Shown: positions 62,371 to 64,000 of the stretch, in pieces
Layout: the number at the start of each line of letters is the position of its first letter
How positions within the stretch are numbered: the stretch's first letter is position 1
DNA from: Candidatus Bathyarchaeota archaeon
GTDB taxonomy: Archaea; Thermoproteota; Bathyarchaeia; Bathyarchaeales; Bathycorpusculaceae
Length of the DNA stretch: 64,000 bases
Assembly: GCA_022865885.1 (NCBI GenBank)
Contig: JALHSQ010000127.1
Coordinates: forward strand, 150,943-214,942
Reading direction: 5' to 3'
The notes under the pieces: model-generated
Database searches by the model: none
The model's input: only the letters and a program-made list of their open reading frames with translations
What the model was told of the DNA's origin: nothing
Translations under genes and position numbers: made by a program

Positions 62371-62607
62371 TCACACTTTTTCGAAATACACCCTGACTCT
62401 ACCGTCTGGAGACAATTTGCTGAAAGTGTCTGCTGACACCTGGCATACTGGGCAGTATTCGCTTCCATACACGTCTCTCCGCAATTCTCTCATTCTTCCG
62501 TGCCAGCCGCAGCTCTTGCAGGCAACACGGAAATTTATCAGTCGAGGACTCATATCCACCCATCGCTGTCTCCTCACAATGTAACCACAACAGTCCACTT
62601 CCTCCAA
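62371..62607 (-). CDS. zinc-ribbon-like small protein
   Basis: 78 residues. VDCCGY opens it. RVACKSCGWHGRMRELRRD and GSEYCPVCQVSADTFSKL supply CxxC pairs typical of a zinc ribbon. Last residues form a short strand (RVRVYFEKV). It may be a nucleic-acid or protein-binding factor. Spacing from its neighbours is 215 bases downstream and 30 bases upstream. Confidence 0.55.
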   Translation of the reverse strand: MEEVDCCGYIVRRQRWVDMSPRLINFRVACKSCGWHGRMRELRRDVYGSEYCPVCQVSADTFSKLSPDGRVRVYFEKV

Positions 62608-62637
62608 TCTACATCACCCCACATACCACAACGCACG

Positions 62638-62901
62638 TCAAGACTTGATCCAATCCTCCATTTCCCTTGACTCCTCCGGATGCTTCCTTCTGAAGCTCTT
62701 ACTCAAGCCATCTTGTTTGAGACATTCTCCGCAGATTACCGAAATAACGGAAGTGTGATCCACTCCCAAGAGCCCCACTTCAACGAGGATTTTCCTTTGG
62801 CACTTTCGGCATCTCAGCATATGGCACTTACATCTTGACTGGGGCATCAAAAGGCTCGCTGCGAAATCGTCCTTCACGCCTTTGCTTTTCTGCTTTCGCA
62901 A
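62638..62901 (-). CDS. two-CxxC zinc-binding small protein
   Basis: 87 residues. QSRCKCHMLRCRKCQRKILV and VISVICGECLKQDGLSK form two Cys pairs about 30 residues apart, a likely zinc ribbon. N- and C-termini are basic or charged. Lies between the other zinc-ribbon gene and the GFEVEP-only gene. Unknown family. Confidence 0.5.
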   Translation of the reverse strand: MRKQKSKGVKDDFAASLLMPQSRCKCHMLRCRKCQRKILVEVGLLGVDHTSVISVICGECLKQDGLSKSFRRKHPEESREMEDWIKS

Positions 62902-62921
62902 ACTCTCACTTCCCCACTTTC

Positions 62922-63167
62922 TTAGGGCGTTTCATCGGGAGGAACGCGTAGAATGCTCAGTTCCATGTCATCTTCCCGTTTTGCCATTTCAAGCGCTTCT
63001 GTCGGGTTGTCTGCGTGATTGCAGTCAAGGTGGATTTCAGGCTCAACCTCAAACCCGCAGAGAAACCTTATCCGCCCATGTTTCGGGCGGAACTTCTCAA
63101 GAATGGCCTTGCACTGATCGACAGCCTCGCTCCAACGTTCTATTTCACTCAAGCAAACCACCTCCAA
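62922..63167 (-). CDS. stand-alone GFEVEP domain protein
   Basis: 81 residues. EIERWSEAVDQCKAILEKFR, RIRFLCGFEVEPEIHLDC and ADNPTEALEMAKREDDMEL line up one-to-one with residues 1 to ~70 of the ATPase at 60931 (shared W-x-E-x-V-x-x-C, FRP, RIR, GFEVEP, P-x-EALE-x-A). The domain therefore exists alone and fused to an ATPase in the same island. First gene of the leftward set, with its start facing the regulator at 63344 across 176 bases. Confidence 0.6.
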   Translation of the reverse strand: MEVVCLSEIERWSEAVDQCKAILEKFRPKHGRIRFLCGFEVEPEIHLDCNHADNPTEALEMAKREDDMELSILRVPPDETP

Positions 63168-63301
63168 TCAGAATACGCAATCTGCTAATGGTCATTGGGA
63201 TGATCAGAGAATCTCGATCCCCTGTTTTCGCAGAGCTTAGAGGTTTCCCTTGCAGATTGTCCACGTGTATATGTCGGTGGGGTGTTTAAGGAGGCTAGTT
63301 G

Positions 63302-63346
63302 CCGATATATCGGTAATCTATTTAAAGCCAAAGAGTTACCGATATG
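63302..63346 (+). promoter_or_regulatory. symmetrical operator flanking the TATA box of the wHTH gene
   Basis: ATATCGGTAA (63307-63316) and TTACCGATAT (63336-63345) are exact reverse complements, 19 bases apart. CTATTTAAA between them is a TATA box, and the second arm overlaps the ATG at 63344, so the mRNA is nearly leaderless. The left arm also forms the palindrome CCGATATATCGG (63302-63313). A regulator bound to both arms would block TBP or RNA polymerase, giving autoregulation. Confidence 0.65.
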
Positions 63347-63949
63347 TCAGGTGCAAAAGTGAAAACAAGAGGCGTCATTCGAGAACGTGTGATGCGCGTG
63401 CTGCTTAACGAGCCAGAAGGCACATTAACAAAGTATAGACTTTCCAGAAAGGCAGAGTGCTCTTTTTCTTGGCTTCACGAGTTCTTGGGCAAACTAGAAG
63501 AGCTAAGACTTGTGGAGAACACAGAAGTCAAAGACTATTCTGGGCTCATAAAGTATTGGCTCAGCGTCAAAACCAAACCCTTGAAGCAAGAATACATGTG
63601 CAAGAATCCAATCAGCCTAATCAAGAAAGCCCGACTATCATGTGCACTCACCACATATCAAGCGGAAAACCTGATTCAGCACTACCTATTCCCTTCACGG
63701 ACTGACTTATACATAAAGACGGAGGACAAGGAAAAATGGCACAACCTCATAGCCACCGAAGGCCTTGTCGGAAAGGGCAACATGAGACTGCTGACAACAG
63801 ATCCCCACGTTTTCTACAACTCGTTCAAACAGCAAGGCTTGAACATCGTGTCTATTCCACAGTTGATGGTTGACCTTCTCGAAGAAGACGGCGTATGCAC
63901 GGAAGCGGCGGAGAAGCTTCTGGAGAAAGTGATGAAACATGCTGTATGA
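63344..63949 (+). CDS. winged-helix regulator, AbiEi-like in outline
   Basis: 201 residues. The N-terminal winged helix reads IRERVMRVLLNEPEGTLTKY, RKAECSFSWLHEFLGKLEEL and DYSGLIKYWLSVK. The C-terminal half (LYIKTEDKEKWHNLIATEGL, RLLTTDPHVFYNSF, GLNIVSIPQLMVDLLEEDGV) resembles the C-terminal domain of AbiEi-type or related archaeal regulators. A symmetrical operator overlaps its start, so it likely represses itself, and perhaps the divergent island genes. The last ~50 bases of the window hold nothing further. Confidence 0.65.
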   Translation: MSGAKVKTRGVIRERVMRVLLNEPEGTLTKYRLSRKAECSFSWLHEFLGKLEELRLVENTEVKDYSGLIKYWLSVKTKPLKQEYMCKNPISLIKKARLSCALTTYQAENLIQHYLFPSRTDLYIKTEDKEKWHNLIATEGLVGKGNMRLLTTDPHVFYNSFKQQGLNIVSIPQLMVDLLEEDGVCTEAAEKLLEKVMKHAV

Positions 63950-64000
63950 GCCCAATGAAACAAAAACCTCACAGAAACAACTGGAACAGATCTTCAAATC

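Noticed and set aside
1..64000. CRISPR array or cas genes
   Set aside because: No regularly spaced direct repeats of 24-40 bases and no Cas-like protein were found in the window.

Overview
The window comes from an archaeon, most likely a TACK-group (Thermoproteota) lineage such as Bathyarchaeia; the lineage is an inference from gene content. The archaeal assignment rests on transcription factor E, archaeal-type MBF1, archaeal NAC, Hel308, the tRNA C56 2'-O-methyltransferase aTrm56, an archaeal-type ThrRS with the N-terminal editing domain, DUF2095 and DUF2110 proteins, CCA-encoding and intron-containing tRNA genes, and TATA boxes close to start codons. Starts are a mixture of ATG, GTG and TTG, with two apparent ACG starts.

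Layout. 0-3 kb: argS and a histone-deacetylase-fold amidohydrolase. 3-12.5 kb: a low-density accessory stretch holding two tRNA genes (Arg-GCG, and one with about 42 extra nt), a PD-(D/E)XK nuclease, GNAT acetyltransferases, a PRC-barrel gene with a DUF5670 gene, and many broken genes (GNAT halves, a DUF3320 helicase tail, an MFS N-terminus, a frameshifted DMT transporter, an HTH-integrase chimera). 12.7-14.9 kb: a DUF5752 regulator divergent from a GT4 glycosyltransferase. 15.0-20.4 kb: a compact integrated mobile element with ribbon-helix-helix (RHH) and HTH proteins, small membrane proteins, acidic coiled coils and a divergent tyrosine recombinase. 20.7-35.9 kb: chromosomal core, with DUF2095, a ribophorin-like membrane protein, a ferredoxin, an AsnB-like plus HDAC-like operon, purB, a secreted metzincin, hel308 and an Fe-S operon (degenerate IscS-like, IscU, SufS, unknown). 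36-47.8 kb: a surface-glycan locus (flippase, glycosyltransferases, gmd/fcl for GDP-fucose, acyl and deacetylase-type modifiers, DUF354). 47.9-58.7 kb: tRNA-Val and information-processing genes (DUF2110-HD-TFE; MBF1-HflX-Trm56; PUA-NAC), then a PfkB kinase, thrS, ilvE and an aminotransferase. 58.7-64 kb: a repeat-built surface protein, a frameshifted integrase tail and an uncharacterised ATPase/zinc-protein island next to a likely autoregulated winged-helix gene.

Points of most interest: the IscS-like protein that has lost several canonical catalytic residues but sits first in an operon with IscU and a canonical SufS; the right-end island, where a small domain with a GFEVEP motif occurs both alone and fused to an ABC-type ATPase; two conserved genes (ferredoxin, hflX) whose family N-termini begin at ACG; the small integrated element; and an unusual tRNA gene with two apparent insertions.
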